64,000 nt of DNA from Rhodococcus koreensis. Lineage in GTDB: Bacteria > Actinomycetota > Actinomycetes > Mycobacteriales > Mycobacteriaceae. The notes beneath the pieces are model-generated. The model was given only the letters and a program-made list of their open reading frames with translations. It was not told the origin of the DNA and searched no databases. The translations under genes and the position numbers were made by a program. The stretch covers positions 124,001-188,000 of the forward strand of contig NZ_FNSV01000004.1 of NCBI RefSeq assembly GCF_900105905.1, in the 5' to 3' direction. This document shows, one piece after another, positions 54,801 to 63,100 of this stretch (the stretch's first letter is position 1; each line of letters starts with the position of its first letter).

Positions 54801-55180
54801 GATCCTCCTTCATCGGACCGGGGAACGGCGACTCTGTCGACACGGCGGCGGCCGGGCGAGACGGGAGCTCGGCGAGTCTGCGGGCGACGCCGCGAATACG
54901 TATCTGGGTTATTTTCCAGCCATCGCAAATCTCGAAACCGGGCCGGAATCTCGCGTCGAGGAGACAGAGCAAAACGTCTCTGCGCCAGCAAAGCCCGATT
55001 CGAGAGCGCGTGGGGTGCCATCGACATGAGCACTCGCAATCATTGCTTATCAATTTCCGCATGCATGCGCAACTGGATGGCAATGATGGCGCTGGGGAGG
55101 GTCGAGTGCTAATTTCTGGTGTGCACAGTGACTGCGCTCGTCGGGTGACGGGTGCCGGAGTCGAGGGGAGGTGTGCTGCT

Positions 55181-55333
55181 GTGCGCCACGACGATCGACA
55201 TCAGCAGCAACAGTTCGGTGATCCCACGGTCGAGGCCCCGCTGGTGCTGGGTGAATCGGTGCGCTGGCCGGAGCCGAGCCCGCTGGCGAACTGGTGGCAG
55301 CAGATACTGTTCGGTGAACGGGAGGCGATGTGA
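55181..55333 (+). CDS. mini-protein upstream of a zinc-ribbon gene
   Basis: 50 residues from GTG at 55181, nine bases after GAGGGGAGG. VRHDDRHQQQQFGDPTVEAPLVLGESVRWPEPSPLANWWQQILFGEREAM is compact, with aromatic residues near the end. The stop overlaps the GTG of the next small gene (GTGA), a sign of real translational coupling. No family recognised. Confidence 0.5.
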   Translation: MRHDDRHQQQQFGDPTVEAPLVLGESVRWPEPSPLANWWQQILFGEREAM

Positions 55334-55506
55334 GAACCATGCGCCCGCCGCACACCGTTTTCTCTTGCAGCCGTTGCGATCACGTGTACCGGTCGCGGGA
55401 GGTAGAGCGGTCCTTCGCCGCTGCGATGGCCCGGTTGAACGGGTGGGAGATCGGTGACGGTGTCCTGTGTCCCGGCTGCGCCTCGATCGGCGCGGTCACG
55501 GCCTGA
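55330..55506 (+). CDS. zinc-ribbon mini-protein
   Basis: 58 residues from GTG at 55330 (an ATG three codons later is possible). FSCSRCDHVYRSREVERSF and GVLCPGCASIGAV give two Cys pairs (C-x-x-C, 31 residues apart), a simple zinc ribbon. A helix of about 20 residues connects them (EVERSFAAAMARLNGWEIGDG). Such mini-proteins often bind nucleic acid or act as metallo-adaptors. Coupled to the mini-gene before it. Confidence 0.6.
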   Translation: MRTMRPPHTVFSCSRCDHVYRSREVERSFAAAMARLNGWEIGDGVLCPGCASIGAVTA

Positions 55507-55564
55507 CGGGTCGTCTTCGAGAGGCCAGGAGCCTGCACCTGCGGTGAACCGGCACCCAAAGTCG

Positions 55565-56079
55565 TCAGCGGTGGTCACCGGTGGGGCGGAGCAGGGTGGT
55601 GCGGTGGCCGCTGAGCGAGGCGATGTCGATGAGGAGGTAACAATCGTCGGCAGACCCGCTCCACGGGGAGCGGGTGGGATCGTCGAATCCGTCGAGACCG
55701 TCCGTGCCGGCGAACAGTCGGGCGCGGCCGATCGTGAGCACCGACCAGCCCGTGCGCGTCGACGCGGTGATGTTTCCGGTTTCGAAGGCGAGGACGGTGC
55801 CCTCGAGCGGGTGAGCCACGGATTGTCTCCGGTCGGGATGACGATCTGCCCGTCCGGGCAGGCGAAGGTCACCGGCCGCACCGCGGGCAGGGCGTTCTCC
55901 CCGCGCCCCCTCGATTTGCTCATTGAGGTCGAACACCGCTCCGCCAGCGACAGGTCGGCCTGGACGAGGGCATCTGTAGCAACTCCTATGGCCTCACCGG
56001 CCAAGTGGCACATCAGCGCCAATCGGTCTGTCAGGACGTCGAGTTGGTCGTGAAACTTCGTCCGCATGCGCATCATCAT
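55565..56079 (-). pseudogene. PhoU N-terminus joined to a broken PPOX-family gene
   Basis: On the minus strand from ATG codons at 56079-56067 comes MRTKFHDQLDVLTDRLALMCHLAGEAIGVATDALVQADLSLAE, the start of a PhoU phosphate-signalling protein. Then the frame shifts: FDLNEQIEGARGE is in another frame. It shifts back to give NALPAVRPVTFACPDGQIVIPTGDN, and after another shift near 55812 LEGTVLAFETGNITASTRTGWSVLTIGRARLFAG to a stop near 55565. These later segments are the core of a pyridoxamine-phosphate-oxidase-like flavin protein. So parts of two unrelated genes lie joined, with at least two or three frameshifts. A decayed deletion scar is the best reading. Confidence 0.7.
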
Positions 56080-56342
56080 CGTGCACTCCGCCGGGCGCCG
56101 GGGTTTCAGGCTCCTCCCGAGCGCTTCGCGTCGGGCCCGGGCCTGACCGCGTTCCCCGTCCGCTGGAAGGTAGTGAGCTGGTGCTCGCCGAGCGAGCAAT
56201 GGGAACCGCCGTTGGCTAAGGCGCAACCACCGGAGTCCGGTCGGATCGTTGTCGGTCGCTAGGCCCTGGAGGCGCCTCGTATGAGGTTTCGTCGGAGAGG
56301 TGCTTACGATCCGGAGGTAGGCCGAGCGGAAGGCGCAGACCG

Positions 56343-56606
56343 ATGCCCGAGAAGAAGGATCACAGTCCGAGACCCGAACCCGGTCCACTCGGTGCGGGCG
56401 CGCGGATGCTGGTGCGCCGGCGGTCCGAACCGGCGCAGACCGGTCGGATCATCGAGGACTACGCCGAGCTGACCGACACCGAGGAGCGCGGGCACGCCTG
56501 GGCTCCGGTGCACCGGTGGGCGGTCGCCCTCGACGACGGGCGCCTGGTCTTCGCCGACACCGACGACCTCACTGCCGACCCGAGCACGCCAGACTCCGCC
56601 GGGTAG
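56343..56606 (+). CDS. small hypothetical protein
   Basis: 87 residues from ATG at 56343, behind GGAAGG at 56328. The C-terminal two-thirds, ARMLVRRRSEPAQTGRIIEDYAELTDTEERGHAWAPVHRWAVALDDGRLVFADTDDL, alternates strands like a small beta-barrel with GRIIEDY and RWAVALDDGRLVFAD. Such proteins are common in Rhodococcus and Mycobacterium islands. No function assigned. Confidence 0.6.
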   Translation: MPEKKDHSPRPEPGPLGAGARMLVRRRSEPAQTGRIIEDYAELTDTEERGHAWAPVHRWAVALDDGRLVFADTDDLTADPSTPDSAG

Positions 56607-56669
56607 GCCGGCCCTGGCCGGTGGACGAACCAGTCAGAGACCGTGCCTCCGGCGACCGACCGAGTTGGG

Positions 56670-56981
56670 TTACGTCACCGCCACGCTGCCGGTGAAGAAG
56701 AACGGCGCCGCGGCGCCGAAGCAGAATACGGTCGCGTTTCCCTTCGCGAAACCGCTGAGCTTGCCCGCAACCCCGGGTCCGAACGCACCGGTCTTGAAGT
56801 TGAAGCCCGAGTCGAATCCGAAGCAGGTCCAGTTCTCGCCGGCGGGTACCGTCACCACCACCTCGCCGGATGCCCCGGCGCTCAGTGCCGGTACCGCGGC
56901 GGCGGTGCCGCCCGCGAAGATCATCGCGGGCGCGATGACTGCCGACGCGATGGCTGTGCGGACCGCGATCTTCTTCTTCAT
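56670..56981 (-). CDS. secreted small protein with signal peptide
   Basis: 103 residues from ATG at 56981, after GAGGTGAG. A classical signal peptide (MKKKIAVRTAIASAVIAPAMIFAGGTAAAVPA, cleavage probably after AAA) precedes a mature part of about 75 residues rich in Gly, Phe and Ala (GEVVVTVPAGENWTCFGFDSGFNFKTGAFG ... FCFGAAAPFFFTGSVAVT) with two cysteines. No domain recognised. It is probably a cell-wall or exported structural protein. Uniform strand-like repeats of small residues suggest a beta structure. Confidence 0.65.
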   Translation of the reverse strand: MKKKIAVRTAIASAVIAPAMIFAGGTAAAVPALSAGASGEVVVTVPAGENWTCFGFDSGFNFKTGAFGPGVAGKLSGFAKGNATVFCFGAAAPFFFTGSVAVT

Positions 56982-57301
56982 GATGCTCACCTCGTTCTGA
57001 GAGTCCCCGACTCTTGCAGCGAACGGGTAGCGAAACTGCCCTACGCTGGGCGCCGATTCGGGCACCCGTTCTTGTGAACATGTCACGATTGCCCCGATAA
57101 ACAGCAGGTGAAACGGCGGAATGGGCCGAATGTAGTCGGCCAGGACCGACAGCATCCCGAACATGGCGCGGCCCTCGGCGGCACTGCAGCCGTGAGCACG
57201 CAAGCGGACGCTGCGACCAGTCCCCTAAATGCGTTGTTGCGCAACGGTATAAAATTTCCGATAGTTTGTCTGCCTCGGTGCCCGTCGCGAATCAGGATCG
57301 G

Positions 57302-57649
57302 TCATTGGGGGTCGACGGTGGGCCGGTGTTGCCGGTCGCGGAACCGGGCCCGGTGACCGTCGAGCACCGCGTCGGTGGCGAGGTTCCGCCGCCGCTGTCG
57401 AGCGGCGGCGTAACGGACGGTAGCGCTGCGCCGGTGGAGCATCTCGGCGTGCGCGGCCGCGGAGTCGTCGTCGAGCAGAAACGCCACCGCCCGATCGCAC
57501 TCGATGAGCGCCCGCTGGTACACCAACCGGCTTAGGGCACCGTCATCGAAGATCAACCGCATCACGGTGGTATCGATGAGGTCGAACGGGAGCCGCATCA
57601 GCCGGTACTGAAAACGGGCGAGCGCTCGCGCCTCGCCGCCGATTCCCAT
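57302..57649 (-). CDS. small helical protein near the gas-vesicle operon
   Basis: 115 residues from ATG at 57649. The first part, ALARFQYRLMRLPFDLIDTTVMRLIFDDGALSRLVYQRALIECDRAVAFLLDDDSAAAHAEML, is helical and mildly hydrophobic; the tail is basic (RYAAARQRRRNLATDAVLDGHRARFRDRQHR). No family recognised. It lies 580 bases from the gas-vesicle-like operon on the opposite strand, so it could be regulatory or unrelated. Confidence 0.5.
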   Translation of the reverse strand: MGIGGEARALARFQYRLMRLPFDLIDTTVMRLIFDDGALSRLVYQRALIECDRAVAFLLDDDSAAAHAEMLHRRSATVRYAAARQRRRNLATDAVLDGHRARFRDRQHRPTVDPQ

Positions 57650-58231
57650 GGTCAGAGGGTAGTGGCGCGGCCGGGTGCGCCGACACGGTTTCCTCGGTCT
57701 CACCGGCACATCGGGCATGTGTGAGGACCCGCCCACGGCGAGCTCTGCGGCATCGACGACCGGAGCGACGTGTGTGTGGCAGTGGTTCGTGAGGTTATGG
57801 GAGGGCCGCACGCGGCCGGGGCGGGGTGGGCGAACACTCGGCCTCGGCGCGTGCGACGTTGGGCGCCCCGCGGCCGAAGGGGTTGGCGACCGAGCCGGGG
57901 CTGGCTGCCCCGGCGGGTCTGGCAAGAGCCCCGGGACAACGTAGTGAGCGGGTACCCGGATCCGGGCGGGCTACGCCGGATTCCCGCAGGCCCCCGGAAT
58001 GCGTGGCAGCTCGGTGGCCTCGGTGTGCTTAGTGGAAGTCGTCGTCCGCAGGATCCACCGACCGGTCGGGTCGTTTCGCGGCCGAACTGCGGTGTTGCGG
58101 TGGGCGGCCGATTGAGTGGCCCCGCCGCGGGGTAGTCGGCGGAATGCGCCCCCCACCGCGCAGGATCCGCTCACAGACCGACGTCGGCGCCGAGGTGCAC
58201 CACCACATCCACTCGACGAAGGGGTTGGGCG
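57650..58231. other. 582-base gap upstream of the gvp-like operon
   Basis: No credible gene on either strand; frames are arginine- and glycine-rich. It must contain the promoter of the operon starting at 58232, but I see no clear -10/-35 pair, as expected if an alternative sigma factor is used. Confidence 0.4.
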
Positions 58232-58867
58232 ATGACAAGCAAGGGCCAGATGGCCATGGCCGTGGGTGCCGGTTACATGTTGGGCCGCACGCACAAGATG
58301 AAGCTGGCGCTGATGCTCGCCGGGTACGGGGCCAGCAGACGGTTTCCCAGCGGGTCGCTGGGTGTTCTCAACGAGGGCCGCAAGCTGCTCGCCGATTCCC
58401 CCGAGGTCGCCAAGCTCGGTGCGACGGTCCGCAAGGAGCTGATGAATGCCGCGAAGGCGGCCGCGGTGACCGCGGCCAGCCAGCGCATCGACTCGCTCAA
58501 CACCCGGCTGCAGTCGGGTGAAAACCTCCTCGGCGGCCTCGGCAAGGCCGCCGGTGGGCAGAAGAAGTCGAAGCGGGCCCGTGACGAGGAACCCGACGAC
58601 GAGTACGAGGACGACGAGTACGAGGACGACGAGGACGAGGGCGCCGACGAGCCCGGTGACGACGATTCCGAACAGACGCCCCGCGCCCGCAGGCGGCCGA
58701 CCCCGCGCCGCCGGTCCTCCGCGGGCGGTGGTTCCCGGCCCACCCGGTCCCGGTCGCGGTCGCCGTCGAAGGATGACGACGAGGACGAGGACGAGCTGTC
58801 CCGAGCCCGCAGGACACGCGCGAAGGCGACGACCGATTCCATACCCGTACGACGCACCCGGAAGTGA
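58232..58867 (+). CDS. gvpY: GvpY-like gas-vesicle accessory protein with charged tail
   Basis: 211 residues from ATG at 58232. The first 110 residues are hydrophobic-helical (GQMAMAVGAGYMLGRTHKMKLALMLAGYGASRRF, then KLGATVRKELMNAAKAAAVTAASQRIDSLNTRLQSGENLLGG), typical of the GvpY protein of Streptomyces gas-vesicle clusters. The second half is low complexity: an acidic block with DDEYEDDEYEDDEDE, then basic RRRPTPRRRSSAGGG and a mixed RSRSRSPS end. First gene of a compact operon gvpY-Z-A-F-G. Role unknown; in this system it may guide assembly or bind membranes. Confidence 0.75.
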   Translation: MTSKGQMAMAVGAGYMLGRTHKMKLALMLAGYGASRRFPSGSLGVLNEGRKLLADSPEVAKLGATVRKELMNAAKAAAVTAASQRIDSLNTRLQSGENLLGGLGKAAGGQKKSKRARDEEPDDEYEDDEYEDDEDEGADEPGDDDSEQTPRARRRPTPRRRSSAGGGSRPTRSRSRSPSKDDDEDEDELSRARRTRAKATTDSIPVRRTRK

Positions 58868-58873
58868 TCAGTG

Positions 58874-60406
58874 ATGACCTCGAATCTTGACAGCGCGGCG
58901 AAGAAGCTGCGTAAGAACGTCTCCGGTGCGTCCGGTGAGGCCGCATCGATCTCACCCCTGCAGAAGGCGGCGCAGGGCCTGCTCGGCACCGTGACCGACA
59001 AGGCGGTCTCTACCGTGTCCGACAAGGTGCAGGGTGCGGCCGGCCGGCTGACCGACTACGCCGAGGGCGGCGGTGGAAGCCTGCTGTCCGCGGTCACCGG
59101 CAAAGGCAACGGCAACGGCGACGGTGACGGTGACGGCAACGGTGACGGCAAGTCGCTGTTCTCCGGGCTGACCGACAAGGTGAAGGAGACGGCGTCGGAT
59201 GTGAAGGACGCGGTCACCGGCGGCGGCGGTGGCGGTAAGGGCAAGAAGCTCAAGTTGACCAATATCGTCGAAACGATCGATGTCGGTGTCCCGGTCCAAC
59301 TTGCCTATAACCAGTGGACCCAGTTCGCCGACTTTCCGTCGTTCATGAAGAAGGTCGAACGGGTCGAGCAGGAAGCGGACGAAAAGCTCGAGTGGAAAGC
59401 GCAGATCTTCCTGTCGCACCGGACCTGGGAAGCGTCGATCCTCGAGCAGGTTCCGGATGAGCGGATCGTGTGGCGGTCGAAGGGCGCCAAGGGTTTCATC
59501 GACGGTGCGGTGACGTTCCACGAGGTGACTCCCGATCTCACCCGTATCGTTCTGATTCTCGAGTATCACCCGAAGGGGTTGTTCGAGAGGACCGGAAACC
59601 TGTGGCGTGCACAGGGTCGGCGAGCGCGACTGGAGTTGAAGCACTTCGGGCGTCACGTCATGACCCAGTCCGTTCTCCATCCTGACGAGGTTGTGGGGTG
59701 GCGCGGGGAGATTCGGGACGGCAAGGTCGTCGAGCCCGAGGAGTCCGAGGACGACTACGAGGAACCGGCCGACGACGAAGAGCCGCAGGACCAGGACGAC
59801 GAGTCCGGCGAATACGAGGAGGAAGAACCGGAGGAGGAGCCGGAAGAGGAGTCCGGCGAGTACGAGGACGAGGAACCGGACGAGGAACCGGAGGAGGAGC
59901 TGGAGGACGAGTCCGGCGAGTACGAGGAGGAAGAACCCGAGGAGGCGCCGGAGGAGGAGTCCGGCGAGTACGAGGAGGAAGAACCGGAGGAGGAGCCGGA
60001 GGACGAGTCCGGCGAGTACGAGGACGAAGAACCCGAGGACGAGACCGCTGAGGACGAGACCGCTGAGGACGAGACGGAGGAGGACGAGACGGAGGAGGAC
60101 GAGACGGAGGAGGAACCCGAGGAGGACACCGCTGAGGAGGAGACGGAGGAGGAAGAGCCTGAGGAGGAGCCCAAGCCGCGCCGGCGTCGTCCCGAGCCGC
60201 GCCGGCGTCGTCCCCAGGAGGCCGCTGCGAAGAAGGCTCCCGCGAAGAAGGCTCCCGTGAAAAGGGCCGCAGCTAAGAAGACCCCTGCGAAGAAGGCTCC
60301 CGCGAAGAAGGCTCCCGTGAAAAGGGCCGCAGCTAAGAAGACCCCCGCAAAGAAGGCTGCCGCGAAGAAGGCAACACCGCGGCGTAGGACGGGAGCACGC
60401 GCATGA
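58874..60406 (+). CDS. gvpZ: GvpZ-like SRPBCC protein with acidic repeats and a lysine-rich tail
   Basis: 510 residues from ATG at 58874. The N-terminus is amphipathic-helical with a GNGNGDGDG spacer near 80. Residues 130-280 form an SRPBCC/cyclase-like hydrophobic-pocket domain ([35 protein letters not shown], then [20 protein letters not shown] and [18 protein letters not shown]). Next is about 150 residues of Glu/Pro/Asp repeats ([18 protein letters not shown] units). An Arg-rich patch follows, then a histone-like tail of [19 protein letters not shown] units from a 60-base duplication. The core matches GvpZ of actinobacterial gas-vesicle clusters; the charged arms are exceptional. Its stop overlaps gvpA. 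Confidence 0.8.
   Translation: MTSNLDSAAKKLRKNVSGASGEAASISPLQKAAQGLLGTVTDKAVSTVSDKVQGAAGRLTDYAEGGGGSLLSAVTGKGNGNGDGDGDGNGDGKSLFSGLTDKVKETASDVKDAVTGGGGGGKGKKLKLTNIVETIDVGVPVQLAYNQWTQFADFPSFMKKVERVEQEADEKLEWKAQIFLSHRTWEASILEQVPDERIVWRSKGAKGFIDGAVTFHEVTPDLTRIVLILEYHPKGLFERTGNLWRAQGRRARLELKHFGRHVMTQSVLHPDEVVGWRGEIRDGKVVEPEESEDDYEEPADDEEPQDQDDESGEYEEEEPEEEPEEESGEYEDEEPDEEPEEELEDESGEYEEEEPEEAPEEESGEYEEEEPEEEPEDESGEYEDEEPEDETAEDETAEDETEEDETEEDETEEEPEEDTAEEETEEEEPEEEPKPRRRRPEPRRRRPQEAAAKKAPAKKAPVKRAAAKKTPAKKAPAKKAPVKRAAAKKTPAKKAAAKKATPRRRTGARA
59739..60180 (+). repeat. acidic low-complexity repeat region inside gvpZ
   Basis: Imperfect tandem GAGGAGGA-type repeats encode about 145 residues of mainly Glu, with Asp, Pro, Gly, Ser and Tyr. 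Units such as [12 protein letters not shown] recur four to five times; GAEDET-like units ([17 protein letters not shown]) follow. Such tracts expand and contract readily. Confidence 0.85.
60241..60360 (+). repeat. 60-base direct duplication in the gvpZ basic tail
   Basis: 60241-60300 and 60301-60360 are the same 60-base unit with only a few differences near the end of each copy (ACCCCTGCGA versus ACCCCCGCAA). Each encodes a 20-residue Ala/Lys/Pro unit. A recent tandem duplication within an HU/H1-like tail. Confidence 0.9.
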
Positions 60407-60786
60407 CCACGGCAGGTGGACCCAGCTCGAGTAGTCTCGCCGACGTCATCGACACCATCCTCGACAAGGGCCTCGTGATCGACGCCTACGTGCGCGTCTC
60501 GCTGGTCGGCATCGAATTGCTGACCATCGACGCCCGCGTCGTGGTCGCGAGCGTGGACACCTATCTGCGGTTCGCGGAGGCGGTGAACCGGCTCGAGATC
60601 GGCAGCGAACCGAAGGGGCTGTCCGAGATCGTCTCGGGCGCCACCGAGGGCGCTGCCAAGTCGAAGACGAAGGGCGCCCTCGAATCGGCGGGCGACAAGC
60701 TCGGCGGCCTCTTCGGGGGTGGGGAGGAAGAGGAAGAACCGGAGCGGGAACGAGTGTCGCGCAAATCGACGCGGGGTGACCGGTGA
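60403..60786 (+). CDS. gvpA: gas-vesicle structural protein GvpA/GvpJ family
   Basis: 127 residues from ATG at 60403, overlapping the gvpZ stop. Residues 10-60, [51 protein letters not shown], are the conserved beta-hairpin/helix core of GvpA, the rib protein of the vesicle shell. A C-terminal extension of about 60 residues ([49 protein letters not shown]) resembles the tail seen in GvpA relatives such as actinobacterial members. It is the only GvpA-like gene in this operon; no separate GvpJ or GvpS copy follows. Translationally coupled to gvpF. Confidence 0.93.
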   Translation: MTTAGGPSSSSLADVIDTILDKGLVIDAYVRVSLVGIELLTIDARVVVASVDTYLRFAEAVNRLEIGSEPKGLSEIVSGATEGAAKSKTKGALESAGDKLGGLFGGGEEEEEPERERVSRKSTRGDR

Positions 60787-61562
60787 TGGCCACCTCGGAG
60801 CAGACGAAGCAGACGACCGGGGTGTATGTCTACGGCATCGTCCCGGCCGACGTCGAGGTCGCCGAGGGTGCGACCGGGGTTGCGGACGGCACCGTGGAGG
60901 TGGTCACTCAGGGTGACATTGCCGCCCTGGTGAGCGGGCTGTCGGTGGACCGGGCGCTCGGTAAACCTGGGGACCTGCGGGCGCATGCGGACCTGCTGGA
61001 CGGGGTGGCCGGGGTGGCGCCGGTGCTGCCCCTGCGGTTCGGTGCGGTGCTCAGCGACGCCGACGCCGTGCGGGAGGAACTGCTCTCTGCGCACGCGGGC
61101 GAGTTCGGTGCTGCTCTCGAGAAATTGGAGGGCAAGGCCCAGTACATCGTGAAGGGCCGGTACGTGGAGCAGGCGATCCTGCGGGAGATCCTCGACGAGG
61201 ACGAGCAGGCGGCGGCGCTGCGCGAGGAGATCCGCGACAAGTCGGAGGACGCCAGTCGCGATGCACGGATGGCACTGGGGGAACTGGTGAGCAACGCGAT
61301 CGCCGCCAAACGCGAAAAGGACACCCGCAGGGTCGTCGAGGCGCTCGACGACCTCGCCGCTTCGGTGAACGTGCGCGAACCCACGCACGAGGAGGAGGCC
61401 GTGCAGGTGGCGATCCTCGCCGACGTCGAGCGTCGGGACGAGCTCGAACGGGTGCTCGGGGAGCTGGCCCGGGACTGGGACGGGCGGGTGGAGATGCGCC
61501 TGCTCGGACCGCAGGCGGCGTACGACTTCGTGGTCGCCCCGAAGCCGGAGGGGCAGGGCTGA
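60786..61562 (+). CDS. gvpF: gas-vesicle protein GvpF/GvpL family
   Basis: 258 residues from ATG at 60786, sharing one base with the gvpA stop; a GTG at 60783 is an alternative. Two typical GvpF/L halves are present: VYVYGIVPADVEVAEGATGV ... GDIAALVSGLSVDRALGKPGDLRAHADLLDGVAGVAPVLPLRFGAVLSD at the N-terminus, and a helical and ferredoxin-like part ending AYDFV. GvpF/L proteins nucleate or chaperone shell assembly with GvpA. Only one copy is present where most clusters have two. Confidence 0.93.
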   Translation: MATSEQTKQTTGVYVYGIVPADVEVAEGATGVADGTVEVVTQGDIAALVSGLSVDRALGKPGDLRAHADLLDGVAGVAPVLPLRFGAVLSDADAVREELLSAHAGEFGAALEKLEGKAQYIVKGRYVEQAILREILDEDEQAAALREEIRDKSEDASRDARMALGELVSNAIAAKREKDTRRVVEALDDLAASVNVREPTHEEEAVQVAILADVERRDELERVLGELARDWDGRVEMRLLGPQAAYDFVVAPKPEGQG

Positions 61563-61566
61563 AGGG

Positions 61567-61806
61567 ATGGGTCTGTTCTCGTTCATCGTCACCTTGCCGC
61601 TGCAACCGGTCAAGGGGGTGATCTCGCTGGCGGAGTTGATCCAGCGGCAGGTCGAGCAGGAGTTGCACGATCCGGCGCGCGCCCGCCGGGCGCTCGAGGA
61701 ACTCGAGGAGGCCCGGGAACGCGGTGAGATCACCGAGGAGGAGGAAATGCAGGCACAGCAGGCGATCCTCGACCAGATGACGGGCGGTGGCGGAGCCGTC
61801 CCCTGA
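61567..61806 (+). CDS. gvpG: gas-vesicle protein GvpG
   Basis: 79 residues from ATG at 61567, five bases after gvpF, with GAAGGG as a short ribosome site. MGLFSFIVTLPLQPVKGVISLAELIQRQVEQELHDPARARRALEELEEARERGEITEEEEMQAQQAILDQM is the GvpG pattern: a short hydrophobic start, then a long charged helix. GvpG is an assembly factor interacting with GvpA and GvpF. Last gene of the operon. Confidence 0.9.
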   Translation: MGLFSFIVTLPLQPVKGVISLAELIQRQVEQELHDPARARRALEELEEARERGEITEEEEMQAQQAILDQMTGGGGAVP

Positions 61807-62311
61807 GCGAGTCCGGCACACGCCAGAGCCGGACCTTGCCCGGCCGCACCGGTCGGGGACTCGGGTGGAGAGGCGGGTGTATCCGGCCCCACCCCACAGC
61901 GCCGCGCTGCCGCTGCAACCGGCGCAGATCGAGGGGTCGCGGGTACGTCACCGATGTCGGGGTCCGAACGTATGGGTTCCGGGAGTGCCCCGGACAGGGG
62001 TTCGGCCGGGAATGCTCCCGCATTCTCGGCCGGATCTCTGCTTCTCGAGCTCTTCACCGCAATCCGATTACTCTCTCGATCCGCACCGTCGACGTTACGC
62101 GCGTACCGCCTCCGCAACAATGACCGAGCGGCCGCTCAACAGGTGGTCAGCGGGGTGTGACGGGCGTAGTTGCGAGGATCGGAACCGGGGCGTCGAGCGT
62201 GTACCGGGTGACCTGATCGACGGGGGTGCGGAACTGCCTGTGCCCGCGCACAGCCTGGGCGCTGCACGGGGCTATCGCTCAGTTCTCCAGGACGAGGTGA
62301 AAGATCCGTGT
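61807..62311. other. 505-base gap after the gvp-like operon
   Basis: No gene is supported; the remaining gvp genes (J, K, N, O, S) are absent on either strand. Frames are proline- and arginine-rich. There is a weak GC stem around 61990-62030. It separates convergent transcription units. Confidence 0.45.
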
Positions 62312-63013
62312 TCAGTGGTCGCCGGCGTCGGCTGTCGCGTCACGGATCGTCGACTCCGCAGGGGTGGCCGGCCGCTGCACGCCGACCGTGGTGCTCGCCG
62401 ACTCGTCCTGGCGTGGAGTCGATTTCGCGTCGAAGTAGTCACCGCCCTTGCTTGGGGCATTGTAGGTTCCCCGGCAGCGGTGCCGGGGCGCCGGAACCAT
62501 GCGGGGAATGTGCTTGCGGCAGTGGATGTACGCCTCCTGCACCGTGATCACCACCCACCGTTCGGACAGACGGCCACCGCCGTGATCGGCGGGCAGGTCG
62601 GGCACCGCGGCCCGCAGGTCCTCGTCCTCCACGATCCGAGCGGAACCGTTGATGTGCAGGCCGACGAGGTCACGAACGAAGTCCACGAGGAGGATCCCGA
62701 CGTGCGGGTTTTCGGCGATGTTGCCGAGGCTCGCCATCACCCCGTTTCCGCGGTACTCCGGATACGCCAGCGTTCGCGGGTCGATAACGTGCATGAATCC
62801 TTGTTCGCCGGTGCGCAGGCTGTTGTCGCACTCGCCGTCGGCGTCGGCGGTCGCCACGAACGCGATCTCCTGACGGCCCACGAACTCGATCATCGCCGGA
62901 TTGAGGTGATCGAGCATCTGGTCGGAGTAGAACCGGGTGGCGCGCTCCTGTGTTCCGAACTTCCACTGGAGAATTCGTTCGCCGACGCTGCCGATCGGGG
63001 GGCGGGCACTCAT
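62312..63013 (-). CDS. pyridoxamine 5'-phosphate oxidase-family (PPOX) flavin protein
   Basis: 233 residues from ATG at 63013. WKFGTQERATRFYSDQMLDHLNPAMIEFVGRQEIAFVATADADGECDNSLRTGEQGFMHVIDPRTLAYPEYRGNGVMASLGNIAENPHVGILLVDF is the split-barrel flavin fold, here the variant with a leading helix, close to actinobacterial FMN/F420-binding oxidoreductases. IHCRKHIPRMVP near 175 is the second conserved block. A Ser/Thr/Pro-rich tail follows. Likely reduces or binds small oxidised compounds. It is adjacent to the flavohemoprotein on the same strand (87 bases), so a detoxification pair is plausible. Confidence 0.85.
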   Translation of the reverse strand: MSARPPIGSVGERILQWKFGTQERATRFYSDQMLDHLNPAMIEFVGRQEIAFVATADADGECDNSLRTGEQGFMHVIDPRTLAYPEYRGNGVMASLGNIAENPHVGILLVDFVRDLVGLHINGSARIVEDEDLRAAVPDLPADHGGGRLSERWVVITVQEAYIHCRKHIPRMVPAPRHRCRGTYNAPSKGGDYFDAKSTPRQDESASTTVGVQRPATPAESTIRDATADAGDH

Positions 63014-63100
63014 GACGCTCCTGACGGGAATCGAGGGCAACTCGGTCGGCGCTCACCCTACGTGACTGTTCAGTAACTTCCGCAGTGCCCGATCCACCTC

